Assembly (NCBI GenBank): GCA_028690255.1
Contig: JAQVBP010000162.1
Span: 1-6,347 of the forward strand
DNA length: 6,347 bases
From: Methanosarcinaceae archaeon
GTDB taxonomy: Archaea > Halobacteriota > Methanosarcinia > Methanosarcinales > Methanosarcinaceae
Direction of reading: 5' to 3'
The first letter of the stretch is position 1, and every line of letters begins with the position of its first letter. Below, one piece after another: positions 1 to 6,271 of the stretch. A model generated the notes under the pieces. It saw only the letters and a list, made by a program, of their open reading frames with translations. It made no database searches and was not told where the DNA came from. The position numbers were made by a program, and so were the translations under genes.

Positions 1-105
1 GCCCTTTTAGAAAAATATGCTTATTTATTGATGAAGAGGAAAAAGAATCGGGCAGCTATTAAAATATTCACTCGGGCTAAAGGAATACGTTCGAAAATCG
101 AATAA
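1..105 (+). CDS. 3' end of an upstream protein gene (partial, unidentified)
   Basis: Frame 1 is open from the window edge to a TAA at 103-105, giving 34 residues that start ALLEKYAYLL and end GIRSKIE. The composition looks like real protein: an amphipathic, Lys/Arg-rich helix pair. The spacing of Tyr, Ala and Leu (KYAYLL, then AAIKIF and RAKGI) resembles a tetratricopeptide-type helical repeat, but 34 residues cannot establish a family. The gene starts outside the window, so its length and function are unknown. The start of the next operon lies about 540 nt further on, so it is probably a separate transcription unit. It could also be a chance open frame; the DNA character changes abruptly to pyrimidine-rich repeats shortly after the stop, which favours a real gene end here. 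Confidence 0.45.
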   Translation, partial: ALLEKYAYLLMKRKKNRAAIKIFTRAKGIRSKIE

Positions 106-136
106 GGGAAAAATAAGTAAGTTCAATACCCCTTTC

Positions 137-265
137 CTCGTTTTTCAAATTTCCTTTCCCCTCTTCCCCCCGCTTTTCAATTCTCGTTTTTCAAATTTCC
201 TTTCCCCTCTTCCCCCCGCTTTTCAATTCTCGTTTTTCAAATTTCCTTTCCCCTCTCCCCCCCGC
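137..265. repeat. 46-bp tandem repeat, about 2.8 copies
   Basis: Two identical 46-bp units lie at 137-182 and 183-228. A third partial unit at 229-265 matches for 37 bases with one T-to-C difference, then runs into a C-rich block. Each unit starts CTCGTTTTTCAAATTTCC, continues through CTTTCCCCTCTTCCCCCCGC and ends TTTTCAATT. The near-perfect identity suggests recent duplication by slippage or unequal exchange. Each unit has a T5 run followed by a C6 run, so the array is a repeated polypyrimidine tract on the + strand. Confidence 0.95.
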
Positions 266-280
266 ACCCCCCATCACCCC
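250..280 (-). other. Putative G-quadruplex motif (four G-runs of at least 4)
   Basis: On the + strand the C-runs are 250-253 (4), 257-263 (7), 267-272 (6) and 277-280 (4), separated by loops of 3, 3 and 4 nt. The - strand therefore fits the canonical four-run G-quadruplex pattern with short loops, and the + strand could form an i-motif. The pattern is seen directly; folding in the cell is inference. Confidence 0.6.
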
Positions 281-368
281 TATCCTTATAAAAACACCAA
301 CTCTGTTTTTCCCCTTCCCTCCTCTCCCCCCTGCAACCCCCCTCACCACCTATCCCTAAAAAACCCAC
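256..368. repeat. Two imperfect C-rich elements ending in CTATCC + A-run
   Basis: The stretches 256-298 and 325-368 align over about 43 bases: C6-7, a GCA or TGCAA spacer, C6, a TCACC-type spacer, then CTATCC(C/T)TA and an A-rich end. A shorter relative lies at the other end of the operon (6319-6347), with a C8 run and the same terminal 15 bases. They look like copies of a dispersed intergenic element. The second copy also has four C-runs (311-314, 317-319, 326-331, 337-342) and so fits a weaker - strand G-quadruplex pattern. Confidence 0.6.
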
Positions 369-581
369 ATTTTGAATACCTTCATCTCTTTATTCCTCGC
401 CGCGTTTTATTACCTCTTCTACAATCCTAAAAATGGATTGAATGGGGCCAGAAATGGAGAAATAAACGGGAGGTCCGAATAGAAATAAAAATTCAAAAAA
501 GAAGTCATACGTTCTCACTTTTTTATCAAACAAGCCCCGGGTTGGATGGGTGTGAGGAGTTTTCCACAGAATGGGTCATAT

Positions 582-589
582 TTTTATAC
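582..589 (+). promoter_or_regulatory. TATA-like box of the transporter operon
   Basis: The sequence TTTTTATA at 582-589 fits an archaeal TATA box. Archaeal transcription usually starts about 25 nt downstream, which would place the start near 608-615 and give a leader of roughly 30-38 nt before the ATG at 646. No clear BRE is visible upstream. The box lies inside the frame that begins at the earlier ATG (571), which argues against that ATG being the real start. Confidence 0.5.
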
Positions 590-591
590 CA

Positions 592-611
592 TTATGTTTA
601 TCCGAACATAA
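592..611. promoter_or_regulatory. Perfect 7+7 bp dyad, candidate operator
   Basis: TTATGTT at 592-598 is the exact reverse complement of AACATAA at 605-611, with a 6-nt spacer (TATCCG). The arms are centred about 16 nt after the TATA-like box, where the transcription start is expected. This spacing and position suit a homodimeric repressor that would block polymerase or start-site access. For a metal-chelate importer a DtxR-, Fur- or ArsR-type metal regulator is a reasonable guess, but the arms do not match a consensus I can name and no regulator gene lies in the window. Confidence 0.45.
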
Positions 612-635
612 CGGTTATCTCATCAAAAGTATATC

Positions 636-639
636 AGGT
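636..639 (+). promoter_or_regulatory. Ribosome site supporting the start at 646
   Basis: AGGT at 636-639 matches the archaeal Shine-Dalgarno core and sits 6 nt before the ATG at 646. The alternative ATG at 571 has GAGGAG at 554-559 at a long 11-nt spacing. Signal peptide position and TATA placement both favour 646. Confidence 0.5.
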
Positions 640-645
640 ATTTCT

Positions 646-1743
646 ATGCGAGAAAAAATAGATCTGAAATTGGCACTCATTCTTCTGATTCTGGTTGTGT
701 TGTCCTGTGGATGTACGGATAATGCAATCCTACAGGGTGTACAGGATGCAGACACTATACAAATAAACGATATGCTGGACAGACAGCTAACGGTGCCTGC
801 AGAAATCTCCTCAGTAGTGGCCACTTCTCCACCGTCCACGATTCTTGTGTACATGCTTGCTCCCGATAAGGTTGCGGGCTGGAATTTCGTAAATTCCTTT
901 AATCACACCCTCATGGATGAAGAATACCTTAAGCTGCCAGTGATCGGGGGCTGGTTCGGGACAAAAACAGGGAACTATGAAACCATAATCGACATGCACC
1001 CTGAAATTGTAATAGAAGGGTTCACCACGGATGGGGAAATCCATGAAGCCATCGAGCGCAGGCAGGAAATGTTCGGCAACATCCCGGTTGTGGGTGTAAA
1101 CGGTTCCATTATCTTCGTTACGGAATCCGACCCCACCATAGAATACGTGGGGGAACTGCTCGGATGCGAAGAACAGGCAGGGGACCTGATAGAATTCCGC
1201 AGTTCAATCCTTTCCGAAATTGACAGCAAAGTAGCGGACCTTCCCGAGGACCAAAAGGTGCGGGTTTACTATGCCGAAGGCCCGAAAGGACTGATGACCG
1301 ATCCCTCGGGCTCTCAACATTCCCAGGTCATTGACATCTGCGGGGGTCTCAATGTCGCCGACTGTCCACTCACTCCCGGAAACGGCATGACTCAAGTTTC
1401 AATCGAACAGATCATGAACTGGGACCCCGAAGTAATCCTTACTTCCAATAAACAGTTCTATGCTTCCGTATATTCCGACCCTCTCTGGGCAAGCGTGGAG
1501 GCCGTGCAGAACAAAAGAATCTATCTTGCTCCGCAAAACCCATTCTGCTGGATTGACAGGCCGCAGGGCCCTCATCTTATAATCGGAACGGCCTGGACCG
1601 CGAAAATGCTGTATCCGGACCTTTTCACAGATATGGACCTCCCTCAGCTGACCCGCGAGTTTTATTCGAAATTCTTCCACTACGAACTCACGGATGAAGA
1701 GCTGGACCTGCTGCTTTCTCCTGAACCCGGGTCCGGAGTATGA
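646..1743 (+). CDS. ABC transporter substrate-binding lipoprotein (FepB/BtuF-like, COG0614)
   Basis: This is the extracellular binding protein of a metal-chelate importer, which captures ligand and delivers it to the permease two genes downstream. Using the ATG at 646 gives 365 residues: a Lys/Arg-containing N-terminus, a hydrophobic segment at about 8-19, and a lipobox around 20-23 (S-C-G-C), with C23 the likelier lipidated cysteine and C21 possible. The N-lobe holds PVIGGWFGTKTGNYETI (98-114) and HPEIVIEG (118-125); the linking helix is about 166-196; the C-lobe includes VYYAEGPKG (207-215), SGSQHSQVIDICGG (221-234), EAVQNKRIYLAP (285-296) and EFYSKFF (338-344), all typical of the helical-backbone TroA/BtuF class. 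An upstream in-frame ATG at 571 would add 25 residues before the signal peptide and overlap the promoter; 646 has an AGGT ribosome site 6 nt away. The ligand (siderophore, haem or corrinoid) cannot be told. Confidence 0.92.
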   Translation: MREKIDLKLALILLILVVLSCGCTDNAILQGVQDADTIQINDMLDRQLTVPAEISSVVATSPPSTILVYMLAPDKVAGWNFVNSFNHTLMDEEYLKLPVIGGWFGTKTGNYETIIDMHPEIVIEGFTTDGEIHEAIERRQEMFGNIPVVGVNGSIIFVTESDPTIEYVGELLGCEEQAGDLIEFRSSILSEIDSKVADLPEDQKVRVYYAEGPKGLMTDPSGSQHSQVIDICGGLNVADCPLTPGNGMTQVSIEQIMNWDPEVILTSNKQFYASVYSDPLWASVEAVQNKRIYLAPQNPFCWIDRPQGPHLIIGTAWTAKMLYPDLFTDMDLPQLTREFYSKFFHYELTDEELDLLLSPEPGSGV

Positions 1744-2384
1744 AGGAAATGAGCAAAATCCCTGACTTTCCCTACATTGCGGAACACATTTTCGCTCCCA
1801 TCTACCCCGTAATCGCAGCCCGTATAGTCGAAGAAAGCGGAATTCGGAAAGGCATCTGCCTGGACCTGGGCTGCGGCATAGCATCTCTTGGAATCGCCCT
1901 TGCCGAGCTTACGGAGCTGCAGGTCTGCGGGGTTGACTTTTCAGGGAAGATGTGCAGGCTTTCCCGGAACAAGGCCTGCCGTCATTCTCTTTCGGCCAGA
2001 GTTGCCCCTCTTCAGGCCGACGTGCACGAACTCCCTTTCGGAGACTGTTGCGCAGACCTCATAGTAAGCCGGGGCTCGGTTTTTTTCTGGAATGACCTGC
2101 TCCTGGCTTTTTCGGAAATCGCCCGCGTCCTTTCTTCCGGCGGACAGGCCTGGGTCGGAGGAGGGTTTGGCACAGGGAAATTAAAAAACGAAATTTCTGA
2201 AAAAATGGCCTCCATAGACCCTCAGTGGAAAACGGATTCCAAAAAACGCCTCAGTTCGGAGACCCGCCAGGCCATTCAGGCAGCCGGAAGGCAGACAGGG
2301 CTTACCTGCCGCACGGTGCAGGATGATTCCGGATTCTGGGTGGTATTAAGCAAAGGAAACCCGGGCTGGACAAAGGAGCATTAA
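1740..2384 (+). CDS. Class I SAM-dependent methyltransferase (Methyltransf_11/UbiE-like)
   Basis: This is a 214-residue cytoplasmic methyltransferase of the Rossmann-fold class. Motif I is LDLGCGIASLGIAL (41-54) for S-adenosylmethionine binding; the acidic residue after strand 2 is in GVDFS (64-68); motif II is QADVHELPF (92-100) followed by ADLIVSRG (105-112); LSSGG (131-135) is the usual loop before strand 5. The region after 140 is short and probably forms the substrate cap; it gives no substrate clue. The protein has eight cysteines, which is rather many for its size. The ATG overlaps the previous TGA (ATGA at 1740-1743), so translation is coupled; a second in-frame ATG at 1749 is better placed relative to GGAG (1735-1738) and could be the true start. 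The context suggests a small-molecule substrate linked to the imported ligand, but that is inference. Confidence 0.88.
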   Translation: MKEMSKIPDFPYIAEHIFAPIYPVIAARIVEESGIRKGICLDLGCGIASLGIALAELTELQVCGVDFSGKMCRLSRNKACRHSLSARVAPLQADVHELPFGDCCADLIVSRGSVFFWNDLLLAFSEIARVLSSGGQAWVGGGFGTGKLKNEISEKMASIDPQWKTDSKKRLSSETRQAIQAAGRQTGLTCRTVQDDSGFWVVLSKGNPGWTKEH

Positions 2385-2407
2385 AACGAAGCAAAGGAGC
2401 CTGAAAA

Positions 2408-4243
2408 ATGAAATGTAATATATGTGAAATAGGCTGTGAAATCAGTGAACAGAAGGGAGGAAGGTGCGGGACTTACGTCTCTGACGGGACCCTTATACAC
2501 CAGAAACCCGGCCTGAGCTACCTGGGGGCCTTTCCCATCTCGATCGAATCGGTGCCTTTGCTGCATTTTTATCCCTCGGGTAAGTTCCTGCAGATCTTTG
2601 GCACGGGCTGCAATTTCAGGTGTCCGGGCTGTGTGACCCGATTGCTCTCCACCGGAAAAAATCCTTCTGCCAGGCCTGTTCTCAGCCCCTCGCAGGTAGT
2701 GGAAAAGGCTTTACAGGAGGACTGTCTGGGAATAGTTTCCACAATGAACGAGCCTGCCGCCAATTATTACCTTTTCCGGGAGCTTGCAAAACAGGCAAAA
2801 GCAAAAGGGTTACTTACGGGCTGTTCCACCAATTGCTATTTCACGGCTGAGACGCTTGAGGAGTTTGGACAGTTCGTGGATTTCGTAAATGTGGGAATCA
2901 AAGGTTCTTCCGAAGAGACCTACCGGGCCTGCGGAGTTCCGTCTCCAAATCCGGTATTCCGCAATATCGGCCGGCTTTTTGAGCTGGGGGTCCACGTTGA
3001 AACTTCCGTTGTTTATTCAAAAGGACGGGACGAAGACGTAATAAACGTTGCAAAAACCCTGGCTGAGATTTCCCCTTCCATCCCGGTCCAGGTCATGAGA
3101 TTTCTGCCTTTCGGGGAAGCCCCTATTGAACTTGAACCTTCGATCGGAGCCTCGGAAAAACTGTGTGCCGAGCTTCGAAAGCACATGGATTATGTCTACC
3201 TCTTCAACTCCCCGGGTACGGAATTTTTGCACACGTACTGTCCCGAATGCGGCAGGCTTCTGGCAGAGCGGGAGTTTCACGGGCCCATGGGCGCAAGGTC
3301 TGTAAAACCCTGGATTAACCAAACATGCACCTGCGGAACCCGTGTCCCGGTTACGGGAACAAGCGCCCCCGAAAGTTTCAGTGAGGCTGGGTTTTTGGGC
3401 GGGTACAGGATAAGCAGGGCTTTCGGGATGGTCCACGCGGTGCTTACCTGCCTGGGGCTTTCGGATGATCAGACCCTGCTCAAGACCTGGAAAAAACTTT
3501 CGGACTCCGAGTCCCTTATGCAAATCCACCACCAGATCCAGACCCCCCTATCTTATCTTGAGTTTGTCAGGTTTATTGCCGAAAAAGCAAATGTGCCGGA
3601 AAAAGGGGAAGAACTCGTCTCTTTCCTTCAGGCCAGGCTGGAACTTGTCCGGGGCCTTGCCCTGGAAAACTCCGGGAATAAAGACTTCGAACACAAAGAC
3701 TTCGAACACAAAGACTTCGAACACAAAGACTCCGGACACAAAGTATACTATTGCATGGGCTCCCCCCTTTTTGCCCTGAACGCAGGCAGAATGGAAAACA
3801 ACCTGGTAGAGTTTGCAGGAGGCATAAGTATCAATAAACAGCTCCAACAAGAGGGCAAACCCGGAGTAAACGTTTCCCCTTCCTTTATCAATAAAGAAAA
3901 TCCCGAAACTATTTTCATATCCGGATTTCTTTCCCGTCCGCTTGAGGAGTTCTATGCTTTGTGTCGGCAGTACGGCATAGATGCGGACGCAGTGAAAAAT
4001 CGGCGGGTTTATGCAGTTCCCCCTTCCTGGGATTTCGGAAGCCCTCGCTGGATCCTGGGTCTTTTATATATCGCAGACAGACTGCACCCCGAAAAATCCG
4101 AAATCTTCCTTAGGCAGGAGGCAGACGAGTTCTACCTGCGCTTTTACGGTACGTCCTTTGGAGAAGCCAGGCCCAACAGGTCTTTTCACAGGCCAACATC
4201 CGGCCCCTGGTCCGGGCACATAAGGGAGCATACTCATGCCTGA
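2408..4243 (+). CDS. Radical SAM protein fused to a binding-protein-like C-terminal domain
   Basis: This 611-residue protein has three recognisable parts. Residues 1-21 carry Cys3, Cys6, Cys10 and Cys20, the arrangement found at the start of COG1180 (PFL-activase/AmmeMemoRadiSam) proteins. Residues about 60-320 are the radical SAM core: CNFRCPGC (68-75) supplies the CX3CX2C ligands of the 4Fe-4S cluster; STMNEPA (111-117) stands where the family has a NEP-type SAM-binding motif; CSTNCY (139-144) and NVGIKG (161-166) match further conserved strands; a second cysteine group (C278, C281, C307, C309) looks like a zinc-ribbon-type site. Residues about 440-585 align with the C-lobe of the operon's substrate-binding protein. 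No signal peptide is present, so it should be cytoplasmic. GGAG at 2396-2399 lies 8 nt before the ATG. The C-terminus is His-rich. The reaction is unknown. Confidence 0.9.
   Translation: MKCNICEIGCEISEQKGGRCGTYVSDGTLIHQKPGLSYLGAFPISIESVPLLHFYPSGKFLQIFGTGCNFRCPGCVTRLLSTGKNPSARPVLSPSQVVEKALQEDCLGIVSTMNEPAANYYLFRELAKQAKAKGLLTGCSTNCYFTAETLEEFGQFVDFVNVGIKGSSEETYRACGVPSPNPVFRNIGRLFELGVHVETSVVYSKGRDEDVINVAKTLAEISPSIPVQVMRFLPFGEAPIELEPSIGASEKLCAELRKHMDYVYLFNSPGTEFLHTYCPECGRLLAEREFHGPMGARSVKPWINQTCTCGTRVPVTGTSAPESFSEAGFLGGYRISRAFGMVHAVLTCLGLSDDQTLLKTWKKLSDSESLMQIHHQIQTPLSYLEFVRFIAEKANVPEKGEELVSFLQARLELVRGLALENSGNKDFEHKDFEHKDFEHKDSGHKVYYCMGSPLFALNAGRMENNLVEFAGGISINKQLQQEGKPGVNVSPSFINKENPETIFISGFLSRPLEEFYALCRQYGIDADAVKNRRVYAVPPSWDFGSPRWILGLLYIADRLHPEKSEIFLRQEADEFYLRFYGTSFGEARPNRSFHRPTSGPWSGHIREHTHA
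3680..3739 (+). repeat. In-frame 15-bp tandem repeat encoding KDFEH x3 + KDSGH
   Basis: Three identical 15-bp units (AAAGACTTCGAACAC) at 3680-3694, 3695-3709 and 3710-3724 are followed by a fourth with two changes at 3725-3739. They encode residues 425-444 of the radical SAM protein. The unit is a multiple of three, so copy-number change would keep the reading frame. The repeat lies just before the strand VYY (446-448) that opens the binding-protein-like C-lobe; the corresponding loop in the lipoprotein is short. The Asp/Glu/His-rich sequence could bind metal, or be a flexible linker. Confidence 0.95.
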
Positions 4244-5369
4244 ATCCGGAAAGCCCGAAACCGGAAAAAACGCCCATGATATTCTCCGAATAATAAGCAT
4301 GAAAAATATAAGCATGAAAAACGAAAGTATAAAACGTATTTTGATGCCAATTATCACTATTCTGGTGTATCTGTTGCCCTTTGTTTTACTCACAGTTTCC
4401 CTTTTTGTAGGGAGATACCATACATCCGTATTCGAGGTTACGGACGAGTGTCTGAAAACGTTTTCAGCTTTTATTTTAGGGGCACCTGTCCCGGTTTCCA
4501 CTCAACATACGGTGCTGTTTAATGTAAGGTTGCCCAGGATACTTGCAGCCTTGCTGGTAGGCTCGGCACTTTCCACGGCCGGGGTCTCATTTCAGGGTAT
4601 CTTCCGCAATCCCCTTGTGTCTCCTTATATTCTGGGAGTAGGGGCAGGGGCAGGGTTTGGCGCCTGCCTGGCAATCCTGCTGTGGGATAATTATCTGCTT
4701 ATACAGCTTACAGCGTTTGCTTTCGGATTGCTTGCAATGTTTGCTGCCCTCAGCATGAGCAAGGTCGGCAAAAGCCCGGGGGTCTCCCCCTCTCCCTCCT
4801 CTCTGACTATTATCCTTTCCGGCATAATCGTGGGTTCTATTTTCACGGCTCTTATCTCGCTGGTAAAATACGTCGCAGACCCCTATGATGATCTTCCCGA
4901 GATCGTTTTCTGGCTTATGGGGAGCCTTGCGGGAATCAGGTGCGGAGACCTGCTCTGGGTAGTAGTGCCCATTTTTGTCGGAACCCTGGTATTGTTTCTC
5001 CTCAGATGGCGGATCAATGTCCTGTCTCTGGAGGATGAAGAAGCCAGAGCCCTGGGGGTGGACGTGGAAAGAATGCGCCTGATAATCATTGTTTGTGCAA
5101 CCCTTCTGACTTCGGCAGCAGTCAGCATCAGCGGGGTTATCGGCTGGATCGGGCTGGTGGTCCCGCATATTTCAAGGATGCTTGTGGGACCTAATTATAT
5201 CCGGCTGCTCCCCATGAGTATGGTCCTCGGGGCTTCATTTCTGTTATTTGTGGATAACCTGGCAAGGGTTGTTACCCCAACGGAAATTCCCCTGGGCATA
5301 CTCACTTCCCTGGTGGGTGCTCCGCTGTTTGCATATTTTATTAAGAGGGGGCACATAGGATGGAACTGA
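4236..5369 (+). CDS. FecCD/BtuC-type ABC importer permease
   Basis: This is the membrane subunit of a type II importer, 377 residues with about ten predicted hydrophobic segments from residue 36 on, and works as a homodimer. Family signatures are RLPRILAALLVGSALSTAG (98-116) with GIFRNPLVSPYILGVGAG (121-138), the FWLMGSLAG stretch (225-233), the cytoplasmic coupling region EEARALGVDVERMR (268-281) that contacts the ATPase, GVIGWIGLVVPHISRML (300-316) and EIPLGILTSLVGAPLF (350-365). The gene overlaps the end of the radical SAM gene by 8 nt, with GGGAG at 4224-4228 seven nt before the ATG. The N-terminus carries about 30 polar residues before the first membrane segment, including a duplicated SMKN; in-frame ATGs at 4299 and 4314 are possible alternative starts but lack as good a ribosome site. 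Confidence 0.95.
   Translation: MPESGKPETGKNAHDILRIISMKNISMKNESIKRILMPIITILVYLLPFVLLTVSLFVGRYHTSVFEVTDECLKTFSAFILGAPVPVSTQHTVLFNVRLPRILAALLVGSALSTAGVSFQGIFRNPLVSPYILGVGAGAGFGACLAILLWDNYLLIQLTAFAFGLLAMFAALSMSKVGKSPGVSPSPSSLTIILSGIIVGSIFTALISLVKYVADPYDDLPEIVFWLMGSLAGIRCGDLLWVVVPIFVGTLVLFLLRWRINVLSLEDEEARALGVDVERMRLIIIVCATLLTSAAVSISGVIGWIGLVVPHISRMLVGPNYIRLLPMSMVLGASFLLFVDNLARVVTPTEIPLGILTSLVGAPLFAYFIKRGHIGWN
4293..4321 (+). repeat. 15-bp-period direct repeat in the permease N-terminus
   Basis: ATAAGCATGAAAAA occurs at 4293-4306 and again at 4308-4321. It encodes ISMKN twice (residues about 20-29) and holds the two alternative in-frame ATG codons. It lies in the polar N-terminal extension, outside the conserved permease fold. 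Confidence 0.85.
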
Positions 5370-6139
5370 TACTGGAAGTAAAATCCCTTTCTTTTTCCTA
5401 CGGAAACGGGCCTGTGTTTGAGAAGGTCTCTTTCTCGCTTGGACGGGGGGAGATTATGTGTATACTGGGTTCTAACGGGGCGGGAAAATCCACCCTGATC
5501 AAGTGTATCGCAGGGCTTCTCAGGCCAGCTTCCGGAACTGTCCGAATCCTGGGGGAGGATGCGGCTTTGCTTGGAGCAGGGGCTCTTGCCAGGTGTGTGG
5601 GCTATGTGCCTCAGCAGAATAATGTGGTGTTTCCTTTCACTGTGCTGGATTTTGTTGTGATGGGCCGCACCCCTCATCTTTCCCTGTTTGCAGCTCCGCA
5701 GGCAAAAGATATGGAGATTGCAAGAGATGCGCTTGCAATGGTTGGTATTTCCACCCTTGCGGAAAGGCCACTTGCAAGTCTCAGCGGAGGACAGCATCAG
5801 ATGGTCTTGATTGCCCGGGCCCTTACCCAGCAGCCTGCTCTGCTCCTTCTGGACGAACCCACGGCTCATCTTGATTTCGGCAATCAGGTCCTTGTGCTGA
5901 AAACCATACAGAAACTGGCGGCCTCCGGAATGGTAATTGTAATGAACACTCATATGCCCGACCACGCTTTCCTGGTAGGCAGCAGCGCTGCTGCCCTGGC
6001 CGAAGGCAGACTGGTTGCGGTGGGGGACGTTGACACTGTTATAAACAGCAGGACGATGTCTTCGGTTTACGGGGTAAAAGTAGCTGTCAGGGAAATCGAA
6101 GACATGAAAAGGAAGGTGTGTTTGCCCTGCCGTCAATAA
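5360..6139 (+). CDS. ABC importer ATP-binding protein (FecE/BtuD-type)
   Basis: This is the ATPase subunit that powers the importer, 259 residues, cytoplasmic and dimeric. All catalytic motifs are intact: Walker A GSNGAGKST (37-45), Q-loop in GYVPQQ (81-86), signature LSGGQ (141-145), Walker B LLLLDEPT (161-168), D-loop AHLD (169-172) and the switch histidine H198 in MNTH. MGRTPHLSLF (101-110) is typical of ATPases paired with FecCD permeases. The ATG overlaps the permease stop by 10 nt, and the G-rich GAGGGGG (5345-5351) is 8 nt upstream, so the two partners are translationally coupled. Oddly, the protein ends RKVCLPCRQ, putting a CxxC pair (C254, C257) at the extreme C-terminus, which is not part of the standard fold. 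Confidence 0.96.
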   Translation: MELILEVKSLSFSYGNGPVFEKVSFSLGRGEIMCILGSNGAGKSTLIKCIAGLLRPASGTVRILGEDAALLGAGALARCVGYVPQQNNVVFPFTVLDFVVMGRTPHLSLFAAPQAKDMEIARDALAMVGISTLAERPLASLSGGQHQMVLIARALTQQPALLLLDEPTAHLDFGNQVLVLKTIQKLAASGMVIVMNTHMPDHAFLVGSSAAALAEGRLVAVGDVDTVINSRTMSSVYGVKVAVREIEDMKRKVCLPCRQ

Positions 6140-6271
6140 CTGTCAATAATATACAAACGAATTTATGCCGAATCGGAATGTTATGTCCTCTAAACTTTAT
6201 TATCATGATTCTAAAAATGTGAAGTTATTTCTCAGCATTCCTTAGTTGCAAAGAAATCACAACAGCATGAG

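Larger units (their letters stand above)
106..645. other. Long structured intergenic region
   Basis: This 540-nt stretch has no convincing gene on either strand; the few ATG-initiated frames stop after 2-10 codons. From about 121 to 350 the + strand is strongly pyrimidine-rich and contains a 46-bp tandem repeat, then two related C-rich blocks each ending in a CTATCC-plus-A-run motif. From 371 to 570 the sequence is plain AT-rich DNA with a small dyad (CAATCC at 422-427, GGATTG at 435-440) and a T6 run at 519-524. The last ~75 nt hold the probable promoter of the downstream operon. The repeated T5 tracts in the pyrimidine-rich part could end transcription of the upstream gene, since U-rich tracts act as terminators in archaea; that is inference. 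Confidence 0.7.

Noticed and set aside
90..102. TTCGA-AAA-TCGAA dyad at the end of the partial upstream gene, as a terminator
   Set aside because: The stem is only 5 bp, lies within codons before the stop, and is followed by purines, not a T-tract.
137..265. CRISPR array
   Set aside because: The units are directly adjacent with no unique spacers, and only about three copies exist.
422..440. CAATCC/GGATTG dyad as an operator or terminator
   Set aside because: It is only 6+6 bp with a 7-nt AT loop, has no nearby TATA-like box at a suitable distance, and has no T-run directly after it; too weak to list as a site.
615..1884. Several - strand open frames opposite the lipoprotein and methyltransferase genes
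   Set aside because: They lie entirely or mostly over genes with clear families, show no family motifs, and have Arg/Ser/Pro-rich compositions typical of antisense shadows.
5195..6136. 313-codon - strand open frame opposite the ATPase
   Set aside because: It mirrors a fully intact ABC ATPase and the permease end; the translated sequence is His/Ser/Arg-rich without a recognisable domain, so its length reflects the codon use of the + strand gene.
646..6139. In-frame amber codons read as pyrrolysine
   Set aside because: All five genes end in TGA or TAA and have no internal TAG in frame; no sign of pyrrolysine use here.
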